The notes under the pieces: model-generated | Databases searched by the model: none | Seen by the model: the letters and a program-made list of their open reading frames with translations, nothing else | Told to the model about the DNA's origin: nothing | Shown: positions 23,244-34,478 of the stretch, one piece after another | Numbering within the stretch: position 1 is the stretch's first letter | Layout of the letters: each line of letters begins with the position of its first letter | Origin: Marvania coccoides | Lineage: Eukaryota; Chlorophyta; Trebouxiophyceae; Chlorellales; Chlorellaceae | Reading direction: 5' to 3' | Assembly (NCBI GenBank): GCA_963854735.1 | Contig: OY978097.1 | Span: 3,337,834 to 3,401,833, forward strand | DNA: 64,000 nt | Translations under genes and position numbers: made by a program

Positions 23244-24347
23244 TTCATAGTTCTCCTTCTGACTCCTTGCTTTTTTTTTCTTTCTTTTTTTTTTCTTTTA
23301 CCAGGGCGTCGGTGGATGCGGCGTGTGGCCGGCGGGGCACAGCGTGCCTGGCGGCGACAGAGGAGAGCTGCTGTCGGGGAAGCAACCCGCTTGGTCAGCT
23401 ATTTTTTATTGGGCTGTTCATGGGATGCTACCTGTCTGCGGAGGTGGGCGTGTTTCCGCTGCTAGCGCTGACGGGCATGGGGCAGATGTACAGGTGAGAC
23501 CATTTGCTGGCTTTCCGGGCAAAATCGCCACGCTCGAATTTTTGATGGTGCATGGAGGTAGCGGAATCATCATACGTACCGCCCTGCTCTTCTCTCCAGG
23601 GTCGTGGGATTGATGGGAGCCGCCCTGTGCATGGGTTTCTTCCTCCTGGTCAGCTTCTCCGACCCAGGCAAGATCGACAGCGCAAACCTTGCGGGCCACA
23701 TGGCACTGTACCCACGGGACGGCGTGCTATTCCCTCCCGATGCCCGCAGGTGCAGCACCTGCGCCCGCCCCAAGCCAGGACGCTCCAAGCACTGCAACGC
23801 CACCCAGGCCTGCGTGGCACGGTTTGACCACTGGTGCATTTGGATAAACAACGCCGTGGGCATGCTCAACACGCGGTGGTTCTTGGCCTTCCTGGGCGCC
23901 ACCGCGGCGATCTGCCTCTACGGCGCTGGGCTGAGCGCCGCTGTGATTGCGGCCGACATGCAGCGCACTGGGGCATGGGACTTGGAGTGGGTGGGCAAAA
24001 AGAGCGGGAGGCCAGTTCGAGTGAGGGACCACTGGGGGCTGGCGGCGCAGTACATTTCCAGCAGATACAGCATAGCGGCGGGGCTGGCAGTGTTTATGGG
24101 CATAGCGTTTTTGGTCGTGCTGGGCTTCACAGTGGCGCAGCTGCACCGCGTGGGCACCGGGGTGACGACCAACGAGTCGTGGAAAATCAAGGAGCTGCCA
24201 GCTGAGGCAAGGGCGCGGCTCAAAGCAGCTGGTCATCCGTATCACCGGGGGTGGAGGCGCAACTTTGCCGAAGTTTTCGTGCCCCACCGTTACTTGAGAA
24301 GAGCGCTGGCGTTACACGGTGCTGCTGATGTAAAAAAGCAGGGCTGA
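23057..24347 (+). CDS. DHHC-family protein S-acyltransferase with DHWC motif
   Basis: Exons 23057..23196, 23305..23493 and 23600..24347; 358 residues. The first donor (GTTAGT at 23197) precedes a long T-run and is the best of three frame-compatible choices. Membrane helices lie near residues 2-22, 75-102, 111-130, 206-227 and 245-267. The Cys-rich domain reads C161, C164, H174, C175, C181, then D186-H187-W188-C189, followed by NNAVG, and a TTNE motif lies after the last helix. The overall pattern (CVARFDH, LNTRWFLAF) is closest to plant PAT17/ZDHHC4-type enzymes, which palmitoylate proteins at endomembranes. The catalytic Asp-His-Cys positions and the first zinc site are retained. Three ligands of the second zinc site are replaced (Thr178, Trp188, Ala195). 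Activity is therefore uncertain. Confidence 0.85.
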
Positions 24348-24428
24348 AAAAAGCAGGGGGGTTCAAATTATTTCGCCTTGATTTTGTTTGCGTTCCAATC
24401 AACACGTCGCCTGCTGCTGCTTCTGCTT

Positions 24429-24960
24429 TTAGTACAGCGCCACGTCCAGCTCTTCGGACGCCATCGTCTCCTCCAGGGTGCGAGCACCGGTGTCAGAGAA
24501 GCGGGTGGGGCAGCGGCCTTCCAGTGAGCGCCTGCGGATCACTGCGTAATAGTCGCCGTCCAAGGAGGCGTCGGTGTGCACAAACACCGGCTCTTGGGGA
24601 GCGGGAGGGGCGGCAGCGGCCAGCGCCGCAGCCTCGTCGGGGTCGCTGCGAGCGGGCTTGTGCTCGGCGGGGGGCTGGTGCACCTTGGCCTCGGGAAGCT
24701 GCAGTACAAATTAATTGCACGCATTCAGTTTTTCTTTGGTATGAAGCGAAGGGCGCAACCACAATTCAAGGTTTCATCAAGTGTGTTTCAAGCGCCTCCC
24801 TCACCTCCAGGTGGGGCCCCGGAGCGCACGCTGTGGTGTCGGCGAGAGCGGTGAGGTTCTGAGTGCTGTTGCCGACAACGTGTGCTACATTTTGGTCGCC
24901 GTGGCGGTTTTCAAAGTAGTGGCTGGCGTGGTAGTCGTCTTCGCTGGAGAGGTGCGCCAT
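24429..24960 (-). CDS. small hypothetical protein
   Basis: Exons 24960..24805 and 24698..24429 join in phase 0 across a 106-base GTGAGG...CTGCAG intron; 141 residues. No family recognised. The N-terminal half is polar with His, Asn and Thr; the middle is Ala/Pro-rich. The C-terminal 45 residues (VFVHTDASLDGDYYAVIRRR) look folded and end in an acidic tail. The upstream in-frame codons to 25053 contain no earlier ATG. It lies only 81 bases past the convergent DHHC gene. Coding status rests on the clean splice and codon use. Confidence 0.55.
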
Positions 24961-25397
24961 AGTTGGAGTTGGCAAGGAATACTCGAGATGCCGTGGCACT
25001 ACAATGCCCCGGTCGGGTTTGCTTTCAACCGAGAATGGCAATGTTGCACGCAAGCGAAGGGGCGCGACTTGCGGACCTCAGTGCTTGGGGTTCTATCGAC
25101 AGGTCCGATGGGACGCAAATTGATGCAAATTTGGAATGCGAGGACGGCGAAACAGCTCGGGTTTTCGTGTTTTTTGTGTGCCGAGAGTTTTCACGACACG
25201 CTTTTTTCTCCTGTGTTTCTTACTTTTTCATCCCGAATGTCTAAAGGCAAGCTGTATTATTTTCAAAGCATGTGCAACATGCAGCCTGGAGCCCACGCAG
25301 CCGTGCGCAGGCTGCGAAACTGGGGTCCTTTCACCCCCGCCACCGCCCCCCAAAAAGCTTTTCTCGTACTCATTACATTACAAAAAAATCAAGTGCA
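24961..25397. other. intergenic
   Basis: About 440 bases upstream of the small hypothetical gene and downstream of the ThDP enzyme; no recognisable feature. Confidence 0.45.
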
Positions 25398-27245
25398 TCA
25401 AATGCGCGCCTCGATCAAAGTAGGGCCCTGGCGGTCCAGCGCCGCAGCCAGCTGCTCCGCCAGCTGCTCGCACGTCTCCGCCCGTGCTGCCATCACGCCC
25501 ATGCCCTGCGCCAGGCTCACCCAGTCGATGGCGGGGGAGCCAATGTCCGTGAGGGCCTTGGCTGCCGGGCCGTTGCTGGGCGCGATGCGCTGCTTGGCCA
25601 TTTCCACTTTGAGGATGGCATACACCCGGTTGGCGCACACAATGGTGACCACCCGCAGGCTCTCCCTGGCCTGGGTCCACAGCGCCTGCAAGCTGTACAT
25701 GGCGCTGCCGTCTGCCTGAAAGTTTATCACGGTGCGCTCAGGGCACGCCACAGCGGTGCCAACGGCAAGCGGGGGCCCACAGCCAATGGCGCCGCCGGTG
25801 AGGGTGAGGTGGGAGAAGGGAGGACACCCCTTTGACGCCTCCCAGTACGCGTTGCCGCTTGTGAGCGACTCGTCCACCACGATGGCGTCCATGGGCTGCA
25901 GCGCCGCCACAATCTGACAGAGTGCCGTGGGGTTGAGCCTCCCTTTGGGCACGGCCGGGCGCGCGGCTGGGCAAAATCTGCCACCGCAGTCGACGAGGGG
26001 CTTGACCGCCGCCCCGCCCACAGCCTGGCTGATGGATTCCAGCGCAGCCGCAACGTCGACCTCTGCCGAGTCCAGCTCCCAAACGTCAGGGTCAGGCTGC
26101 AGGATGAGCTGCGAGGGGCCCCCATGGTAGCCAAAATTGGCAACGGGGCGCCGAACGTCCACCAGCAGCAGCACCTTGAAGGCGGCTAGGGTGGAGGCTG
26201 CGTCCTGCGGAAAGTAGGGCAGGCGTGCAACCGCCGGCAGCCCCGCGCCGCGATCCAGCCTGGCAAAAGAGTTTTCGCAGTACAACGCAGCCCCAAGCGC
26301 GGTGGCGATGCGTGCAGATTGCAGAGCGCCGCTGTCTGCCAACGCGCCCCTGCCGCCGATATACACAGCCGCTTTTCCGCGGGGGCATGCTTTGAGGGCG
26401 CCAGCGCACTCTGAAAGGAACGCCCCTGTGGCAGGGCTGAGCTGCTGCGGCGGCACGGCCGCATCAAGACCACTGCTCTGCCGAGGGCTCTGCCTGTGCT
26501 TTGAAGAGGACCGCCCAGCTGCAGCCGCTCGCTCCCATGACAAATTGTGCGGCACGATGATCGTGGAAATGCGCGAACCTCCCACTTCCTCTGCGCTCTT
26601 GGTTGCATGGCACGCCTGCGCCATGCGCGCCCTCAGGTCGTCGTCCTCTGTGCAGCAAATCACAGTTTTCGACACGGTGTGCGCCAGCGCGGGGATGTCC
26701 ATGTTGAGCAGCGGATCTGCAGGCTTGTGCCAGGTGGCCATGTCGCCGATGAGGTTGACCATGGGGGTGCTGGCGCGGTGGGCGTTGTGCATGTTGGCCA
26801 GTGCGTTGGCCAGTCCAGGGCCAAGGTGGAGCTGGGGGGGAGAGCCCACGAGAATTTTAGGAGGAGAGAGAGAGAGAGAGGGGGGGATATATGAAACATG
26901 ATGAAGTTCAAGTGCAACAACATACCAGCGTCAGCGCCGGCTTTCCCTTCATGCGGGCGTAGCCATCGGCGGCGCCACTGCAGACCGTCTCGTGGAGGCC
27001 CAGCACCGGCCGCACGCCCCACACGGTGTCCAGAGCCGACACAAAGTGCATCTCAGAGGTGCCTGCAGTTCGAGAAGCATATGAATTGCATGTATATGTC
27101 TTATTTCTCATGTTTGGTGGCCCGAGGCGTTTGATTTTTTAAAAAGTTTCTCCTCACCTGGGTTGGCAAAGCAGACCTCGATGCCCTCCTCCACTGCGGC
27201 CTGCAGAAGAAGCTCCGCGCCAGTCAGTGTGGCAGCTGTTGCCAT
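25398..27245 (-). CDS. ThDP-dependent acetolactate synthase-like enzyme
   Basis: Three exons, 27245..27158, 27062..26926 and 26831..25398; 552 residues. All three ThDP-enzyme domains are present. The N-terminal pyrimidine-binding domain has VCFANPGTSEMHF, the catalytic Glu in [18 protein letters not shown], and [20 protein letters not shown]. The central domain covers about residues 210-350. The C-terminal diphosphate-binding domain has [16 protein letters not shown]...CAN, equivalent to the GDG...N motif. The closest pattern I know is the group of bacterial proteins annotated as TPP-requiring acetolactate synthase-like, distinct from the plant branched-chain AHAS and lacking a transit peptide. 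The substrate is unknown; a 2-oxoacid or oxalyl-CoA type reaction is possible. It diverges from the MYB gene. The second intron contains a GA microsatellite. Confidence 0.85.
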
Positions 27246-27642
27246 CTCTCTTCTTTTTGCAGTGTATTGTTTTTCCCGAGGAAGGAGAGATGGACAACGT
27301 GCGGATGGACGGAGGAAGGAGCTGTCTGACGACCTTGAAATTATGCCGACTTTTACAAATCCAGCTGTGCAATATATGCACATGCTTGTGCTTTTTGGGT
27401 CAACATTTTTTTTCGCGATTTCTTCTTTTGAAATGCTCAAAATCGCCAAACCTGAGTTTAATCTTCATAGCCCTGTATGCGTTTAGTTTATTTGCACACT
27501 CTACCCACTCGAGCACCGCCTCATCCCCCCCGCGCGTGCCTCTGCCGAGCCCCAAAATATATTCGATACCATTTTGCTGCGTCATCGCATTTTACGCGCT
27601 CCACAAGCCCCCCACCCCCCCTTCTATACCGCCAGGGGGCAC
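27246..27642. other. divergent promoter region (ThDP enzyme / MYB)
   Basis: About 400 bases between divergent start codons. An acceptor-like CTATACCGCCAG just before the MYB ATG may end a 5' UTR intron. No other signal recognised. Confidence 0.4.
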
Positions 27643-29099
27643 ATGCCTCGCACCATGGAGGATCTGAAGAAGGGCGCTTGGACGCCTGAGGTGCGTGACG
27701 CTTTTGTTGTTAGTTTTTTGCGAGTTGTGGCTCCCTTGGATGCCTTTTTTCTCGGCGTGCCCATGTTTGTATTAACTCCCGCAGGAAGACGAGCTCCTGA
27801 AGAGCCTGATTGTGGAGTATGGCGCCAAGAACTGGTCGGTGATTGCCAGCGGCATCAAGGGGCGCTCTGGCAAGAGCTGCCGCCTGCGCTGGTGCAACCA
27901 GCTGGACCCCTCGGTGAAGAAGGACCCCTTCTCCCAGTGGGAGGACGCCATCATCATCACCGCGCACACTGAAATCGGCAACAAGTGGGCCAGTGAGTAG
28001 CAGTTTTCATTATTATTTATTGAACGGCGTTGCTTAAAAACAAAAGGAAGAGGGTCTCTGAGGAACGTGCACCTCACCATCGAAATCTTCACCACCAATG
28101 TTTACAGGGATCGCCAACATGCTGCCTGGGCGTACCGACAATGCGGTGAAGAACCACTGGAACTCCACCCTGCGTCGGAAGCACGAAGCCAACGGGCTCC
28201 ACAACAAGTACCTGCAGGCGGGCAGGGACCTGGGGTGGCTGGTAGACAACCACCCCGACGAGGACGAGCCCTACGACTCCCCCGCCTACCCCTCCCAGCC
28301 CACCAAGCGCTCTGCACGCATCAGCGGGGAGTGCGTGCAGGCGGGTGGGGCCGCCGCAGAGGCTGTCCCCTACGCGCCGGCCATCGGGGTCAAGCGCGTT
28401 CGCGAGGCGATGGACAACGACGAGAATGCGGAGCCGCTGGACCTCCCCCCCGGCGCGCCCCGCGTCAAGGAGGCCGTTCATCTGATGGCCAGCCTGCCCG
28501 ACCATGCGCAGACCGTGCTCATGGAGGCAGCCCTGCTGGCCGCGCCCGCCTTCAAGCGCTCCAAGCCCGACCCCGCGCTCGCGGACTGCGACGCCGGCTC
28601 CCCCCCCGTGGTGGTCATCCGCCGCAGCCCTGCCCTAGCAGCCGCAGAGGCACAGCTGCTGCAGATGCACGCCCCCGCCACGCAGCCCGTGGTGCTGCCC
28701 CGGGCGCCGCCCTTGACTGCCCCCTCGGCTCCTCCCGCCCAGGTGGAGCCTGCAGGCGAGCCCGGGATGGGCCTGACCCCCATCCCGCTGCGCCACCTCC
28801 CCACCAGCCTGGACCAGGAGGGGGCAGGCATGATGGTGGAAGACATTTATGACAAGATGGCGGCTGCCATCGCGCAAGAGTACGTGATGCTGGTCGTGTT
28901 TTACTTACTACTTTGCTGCTTTTGTCCCATTGTGTGTGTGTGTGTGTGGACTGAAAAGCTGACTGGCGTGGCGGGTTTTTTTGCTTTTCCCTTTTGCAGC
29001 AACCAGTTCTTTGGGGACACGCCCGCTGCTCTGCGGGTGGGCAACAAGACCCGCGGAGGTGACCACGGAGGAGATACCCCCATCGTGATGCTGCCTTGA
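27643..29099 (+). CDS. R2R3-MYB transcription factor
   Basis: Four exons, 27643..27690, 27785..27992, 28108..28879 and 29000..29099; 375 residues from the first ATG (a second in-frame ATG is at 27655). R2 runs from GAWTPEEDELLKSLI to GRSGKSCRLRWCNQL and R3 from QWEDAIIITAHTEIGNKWA to GRTDNAVKNHWNSTLRRK. All the regular Trp positions of R2 and the recognition helices are intact, and the pattern is closest to plant subgroup 22 (MYB44/70/73/77). The first R3 helix starts FSQWED where most have an extra acidic residue. The C-terminal half is Pro/Ala-rich with KRVREAMD and FKRSKPD basic clusters. Presumably a nuclear regulator; targets unknown. A GA microsatellite follows the stop codon. Confidence 0.92.
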
Positions 29100-29343
29100 G
29101 CGAGAGAAAGAGAGAGAGAGAGAGAGAGAGGACCGACTCACACCCTGCTGGCTGTTCCCTGCAAATTGGCATTCGCTGCAAGAAATAAATTGGGGGGTGG
29201 CCCAAGTGCAGAAAATTAAACATTGTACAGTGCATCTTGCATCCATCCATCCATCCATCCATTCATTCATTCTTAAAAAATAATAAACATTGTCAGGGGC
29301 CAGTATATTAGTACTGGTGTCAACGTTTTGTTGTTGGGCCGCT

Positions 29344-30107
29344 TTAGGGTTTTCCCCTTGTCCCAGCAGCTTGTTCCTCCATGCCCAGGTGTACCATAAC
29401 CGCATGCAATCGTGCCATGTCTGTAAGGTAAAGATACCCAGTCTGCGGTGGGTGCAGGAATTGTGAAGGTGAGCAAACAATGAAGACGACAGGAACTACA
29501 CATCGCCACTCTCACCAGACACTCCACGGCAGTGGCCTCCCTGTACGTTTCTCTGCTCAGCGCGCCCTGGCTGAGCCGCTTGGGCGACGTCCCCGTGGCG
29601 TTGCGCCCCCACCGCAGCACGTCCCTCTCCTCTGCCGTCAAGAACTCGCCAGAGTCCAGCACCTTGTACGCATCAGACTGGGACTCTGCCCGGACGTGGC
29701 GGACTACCACGGCATAGTAGTCGGACACCCGCGAAGGAGGGTGAAAGAATCTCCTTCGGACGTAGAGCTGGTGTGGGAAGCGCTTGAAAAGGGTCAGCGT
29801 CGGGGCAATCCATTTCTGAGGAATGAGTACAGCGCAGAGCGTCCAAACTCACCTCCCAAACCCCATCCCCGAGGAACGCCAGAGACGCCGCATTCCAAAA
29901 TTTTCTCGGTGCTTTGCCCTGCAGGTCTGGTGGCACAGGCACCATTGGTGGACCCTTGCTATTATTATCACTGTTGCTGCTTCGCTGCTGAGGGACCGCA
30001 CTGAGGGAGGTCAGGTGGCTCAGGCGCCGGCACGGTGCGTGGTTGAGAGTGAGAGGACTAAAGAAACTTGGTGGTGGGATCGGACAGCTGCTTGTGAGCA
30101 ACAGCAT
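29344..30107 (-). CDS. Mini-ribonuclease III-like protein, plastid
   Basis: Three exons, 30107..29853, 29767..29516 and 29442..29344, all phase 0; 201 residues. Residues 1-60 look like a transit peptide. The single RNase III domain has WNAASLAFLGDGVWE with the catalytic Asp, then LYVRRRFFHPP, YYAVVVRHVRAESQSDA, LTAEERDVLRWGRNA, and ATAVECLTGYLYLTD with the second acidic residue. There is no double-stranded RNA-binding domain. This is the architecture of bacterial MrnC and of plant RNC3/RNC4, which process 23S rRNA and introns in chloroplasts. The splice model was fixed by the family's VWELYVRR and ECLTGYLYL junctions. Confidence 0.9.
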
Positions 30108-30537
30108 GATTGCATTCTCGAGAGGAAAAAAAAAATGAGCGCCGACAGCTTGGCTCACTGGCAGTGCGTCCAATCGAATCAAATTATATTTTTAATATTT
30201 AAATAAGAGCGGGATGGCCATTTCGAAGGCAGAAGCAAACCAGTTTCGGAGAATAAAAAACAAAATCCAGCTTCCTCCTCAAAACCGTCCCAACGCAAGT
30301 AGATATATATATATACGTGTTATCGTGCTTCTTTACATTGCATGCATGATCGTCCGCCAGGCGTGACAGAGACATTTTTTTTCTTTCGTTCACGGTAGTT
30401 GAGCTCAAACTCACACCTTGACGGCAGCCCTGTTTTGGAGTCCGGCATCGCCGGATCTGCTCACATTCGACCCGTTGCCAAATTCGCCGAGTCCGCGTGG
30501 CCGTGCACGCTGCAACGGAACTTCAACCGGCATCAAC
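30108..30537. other. divergent intergenic region
   Basis: About 430 bases upstream of both the Mini-III gene and the next gene. An AT microsatellite lies at about 30303-30314. The frame of the next gene is open upstream of its ATG but has no earlier ATG. Confidence 0.4.
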
Positions 30538-31311
30538 ATGGAATGCTCTTCGGCGGTGGACATTGATGAGCTCAGCGTGCGGTTCAGCGGGCAGCAGCGC
30601 ATCACAACTGCCAGCGCTTTTCGCCCTGCTGCGCAAGGTGGGCCTTGGGATCACCGTCCCCACCACCCCCTTTTTCAGACTGAATCACAGCCCTCTCTGA
30701 CACCAAATGTCCTGTGCATTCCGTTCCTTCTTCTAGAGCCGAGCCGAACGAGCGCCGCGGCCGCCCAGTGTATCGGAAATGGCGGCCGGGAAAGGAGATT
30801 CGTCCACCGCCCGCCGTTGGGAGCTGCTGTTGCTGTTGCTGCTGCTGCTGCAGTCATTCCCAGCGAAAACGGACTGGACCAAGTCACTCCCATCACACGG
30901 TTTCAAAACCCAGTCAAGGTCAGGGTCCTGCGGGCTCGACGGATGGCCTCCTCCTCCCCATTCGTGTTGCCGCTCGACTCGCCGGGCCCAGTCGCCGGCG
31001 ACACCCCAACTACCGTGGCGCCCCCCGGGATGGGCCCACCCAAGCGCAAGCTGCACATGAGCCCGTTTGCGCTGGCGGATGACGGCTCCCTGGACTCGCT
31101 GGGCCCCAAGCGCGCGTTGCGACGGCGAAGAGTGTCGACGTCGGGCAGACATGCAGCAACGGAGGGGAGGGGCAGCGCGCCGCTGCCCTGGCGACGAAGC
31201 TTTCTATCGCCCCGGATTCGCGGCGATGAGAAGATGCTGACGACGCCAGGCGGAGTTGGCGGAGTTGCTGCCCAGGGTGGTACGCTGGCTTCATTAGAGC
31301 GTTGCATATAG
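30538..31311 (+). CDS. hypothetical basic Ser/Pro-rich protein
   Basis: Model: exons 30538..30637 and 30737..31311, 224 residues. The 99-base intron (GTGGGC...TTCTAG) is a stop-free multiple of three, so an unspliced 257-residue reading is equally open. No family recognised. The C-terminal half has short motif-like blocks: FVLPLDSPGPV, KRKLHMSPFALADDGSLDSLG, KRALRRRR and FLSPRIRGDEK. These resemble docking or nuclear-localisation motifs of disordered regulatory proteins. The intron and the exact 3' end are uncertain. Confidence 0.45.
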   Translation: MECSSAVDIDELSVRFSGQQRITTASAFRPAAQGGPWDHRPHHPLFQTESQPSLTPNVLCIPFLLLEPSRTSAAAAQCIGNGGRERRFVHRPPLGAAVAVAAAAAVIPSENGLDQVTPITRFQNPVKVRVLRARRMASSSPFVLPLDSPGPVAGDTPTTVAPPGMGPPKRKLHMSPFALADDGSLDSLGPKRALRRRRVSTSGRHAATEGRGSAPLPWRRSFLSPRIRGDEKMLTTPGGVGGVAAQGGTLASLERCI

Positions 31312-31521
31312 CATTATGATTACTTCAATTCGGGTGCTGCATCCACCCGTCGTTGCAGGCCATCTTGCTGGTACATCTTTACAGCGGCGCCGCCACCGCC
31401 GCCTTGAATAATTTATCATTACCTTTTGTTCTTTACATTTGTATATTTTTCGACTACTTGCATTATTTCTACCTCCCTTGTCACCCATTTATCAATACCT
31501 GCGTCTTCTTCATGCGGGTAA

Positions 31522-34143
31522 ATGCGTTTCGGTAATTTGGGTATAGAGATCAGAAATCCTGAAGAAATTGAACTAGCACCTGTGGTGGGGTCTATGGACG
31601 AGGAATCGCAGTGGAAGCCAGCAGAGGGCCCACTAGTGGGCCCTCAACGGCGGTCCGATTGGTATGTGATCGATCTGCCCCCCTAAGAGTGATCTTTTGA
31701 TTTGAAAAAAGGTAGCATAACCCTCTCCTCTGCAGGCGGCGATATTTTGAGGACGTTGGGTTGCGCAGGGCGCTGGTTTTGGCAGGTACTTTTGCTAAGG
31801 GGTCGAAAAAAACTATTTTCCCCCGCCGCCCCTTGTAGTCACAGTTTTTTCATTCCACCTATAAGACCCTCTGTAGTAGTCCTGACGGTGGCCTGTATCC
31901 GCACACACTTTCTTCCCGCGCAGGAGTCATCTCCCTGGCCGCGATTGGAGTATTCATGCTGGGGAACGTGATGGCCAGCGCTGGCTGCGGCAGCGGGGCC
32001 ACTGGAGGCCCAGACTGGGGGGAAGGAGGAGACACCGTGGCGCCAGAGGGCCACGTCAGCAGCAGTTTCGAAGCTCGGCACGACTATCGGGGGCGACCGC
32101 GAGTTTTGACGGTGGCAGCAGGCGTCGTGGCTGCCGACCACGGGCGCTGCTCTGCGATAGGGGCAGCAGCGCTGGAAGAGGGGGGGAACGCGGTGGACGC
32201 GGCGGTGGCCACAGCTCTGTGCCAAGGGGTGTATAATCCCATGGCCAGCGGGGTGGGCGGCGGGCACATTATGATCATCCGCCTCCCCAACGGCACAGCC
32301 GACGTCATTGACGCTCGCGAGGTGGCGCCTCTGGCGGCCAACGAAACAATGTTCAAAGGCAAGTGTATTGTATTTTCTAGAGGCTGCTGTTTCCCAGAAA
32401 TTAAAGTAAATGAGGTGACATGCATGCGTGCGGCGGCAGGCTGCGCGGTGCGGATTCTAAAATATCAATCTTTGGGTATTTTGTATTATTAACATGCGTC
32501 GGTGTTGCTTGGTCGCTTTGTTCAGGGCACCCTCAGCTGTCGCTGGTAGGGGGACTGGCAGCTGGAGTCCCACTGGAACTGCTGGGGCTGCACCTGGCGC
32601 ACTTGCGGCACGGGGTGCTGCCCTGGGCGCGGCTGGTGCAGCCAGCGGCGGAGGTGGCGGAGAGTGGCTTTGCTGCCCACCCATACCTCGTTTCTGCGCT
32701 GCGGTTTGCAAACTTTTCGGCTCAACCAGAGCTGCAGCGCGCATTCTTTGTTCAAGAAAGAACGGGCGGCAGCTGGCGGCCGCCAAAGGTCAACGAAACC
32801 TGCTGCCGCAGGCCTCGGCTGGCGCAGCTTCTGAACGACGGTACATGAAGACCACATTTTGTTGTTGCGCTCGCGACTACAAAAAAACGCCAAGGCACTG
32901 GTTTAACTTTCATGCTCTTCCACCCCCTATGCAGTGGCTGCCTCTGGACCTAGGGTCCTGTACACCGGAAAGTACGCAGCGGCGTTTGCGCGTGACATCC
33001 AGGCTGCTGGTGGCATCATCACCGCCCAGGACCTGGCGCAGGCCAAGGCGGACGTCAAGCCGGCGTTGCGCAACCACGTGATGGGCGTGGATCTGCTGGC
33101 CCCCCCGCCTCCGAGCTCTGCCGTCACCATCGTGACTGCGCTGCTGGTGCTCGCTGGGTACGACCTCCCTCTGGCAGGCAGTGGCTCGTTGGGGGTGCAC
33201 CGCGTGACGGAGGCCATGAAGCACGCGTTTGCGCTGAGGATGTCGCTGGGCGACCCCGGCCCTGACCCAGCAAAGCCGTTTGTGCCGCACCTGGCGGAGC
33301 TGCTGCAAGACATGCAGTCCACAGAGTTTGCTGCCAAGCTGCGCGGGATGCTGGTAGACGACGGCGTGCTGAACACGACGGCCTACGGCGGGGAGTGGAA
33401 TGTGCTGCGCGGCGGGGCGCTCCCCGAGGACCACGGCACCAGCCACCTCAGCGTGGTTGACGCGCAGCGCATGGCGGTGGCGCTCACCTCCACGGTCAAC
33501 ACCGGGTTTGGCAGCAAGGTGATGTCCCCCAGCACGGGCATCCTGTTGAACAACCAGATGGACGACTTTTCCACGCCGGGGCAGCCCAACGTGTACGGCC
33601 TGCCGCCCTCGCCCTCCAACTTCATCGTCCCCGGCAAAAAGCCGTTTTCCAGCATGAGCCCTTTGGTGGTGGAGCAGGGAGGGCAGCTTCGCGCGGTGCT
33701 GGTGAGCGCCTCTGCTGATTAAGCGAGTGCTGCTGCCAAAGTACACAGCTAACAGCACTGTTTTTTGGCTTGAAACTTTGCAGGGGGCATCCGGCGGGCC
33801 ACGCATCATCTCTGCGGTGCTACAGACGTTGTTGCGGGTGCTGGCGCGCGGGGAAGACGCTTTTTCGGCTGTGGCTGGGCCGCGCGTGCACCACCAGCTG
33901 GCGCCAAACACGCTGTATGCCGAGGGGTGGGCAGCGGGCGGGGCTCAGTTTTACTACGACAACACCACGCTGCACGGGCTGGAGGAGCGCGGCCACCAGG
34001 TGGCGCGCAGCGCATGGGGGGCGGTGGTGCAGGCGGTGCTCGTCGACTACGACGTGGGGGCACCAGCAGGAAGCAACGGTGGAGAATCGCAGCTTCGGGC
34101 GGTATCAGACCCCAGGAAAGATGGAGCGCCTGCTGGGTACTGA
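31522..34143 (+). CDS. gamma-glutamyltransferase, membrane-anchored
   Basis: Six exons: 31522..31661, 31736..31785, 31924..32358, 32526..32840, 32935..33701 and 33784..34143; 688 residues. A short cytoplasmic N-terminus and one membrane helix (about 55-78, VLAGVISLAAIGVFML) anchor the enzyme. The GGT fold follows: GVVAADHGRCSAIGAAAL, GNAVDAAVATALCQGV, SGVGGGHIMIIRL, the substrate-binding Arg in DAREVAPLAA, and AGVPLELLGLHLAH. The autoprocessing nucleophile Thr sits in PEDHGTSHLSVVDAQ, then STGILLNNQMDDFS and SSMSPLVVE. GGTs cleave the gamma-glutamyl bond of glutathione and its conjugates. Intron 3 has a GC donor (AAAG|GCAAGT), needed to give MFKG-HPQLSLVGG. Exon 1 contains a perfect 22-base palindrome. 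Confidence 0.92.
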
Positions 34144-34478
34144 GAGAGTGGACGGCGTGTATTTTATTAAATCACCGACATTGTTTTATTTTATTCTAGT
34201 ATTTGGGTGGGAGTAATCTATATGACGAGGGCGTTGGTGACTCGAGTCAAATTTGTTTTCAAGCACAACAATGAAACAAGCACGTTGAAACCCAACGAGT
34301 GATGGAAAATTACTGGTTTCCACCCCCCCCGCAAAAAAATGGGTGATTAATTAATTCAGTTGGGGAAAAAAAAAACTTTAGAAAAATGCGTTTAAATAAT
34401 TTAATTTATAATCATTAACACGCTGAACAATCATACCCCCGTTCAGCCCCAGCGACGATAGGAAAGCACAACGAAAAA
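34144..34478. other. intergenic
   Basis: About 335 AT-richer bases between two plus-strand genes, with C- and A-runs at 34323-34340 and 34366-34380; no feature recognised. Confidence 0.4.

Noticed and set aside
31312..31521. Further exons of the hypothetical gene before GGT
   Set aside because: No junction gave a convincing continuation; the stop at 31309-31311 was accepted.
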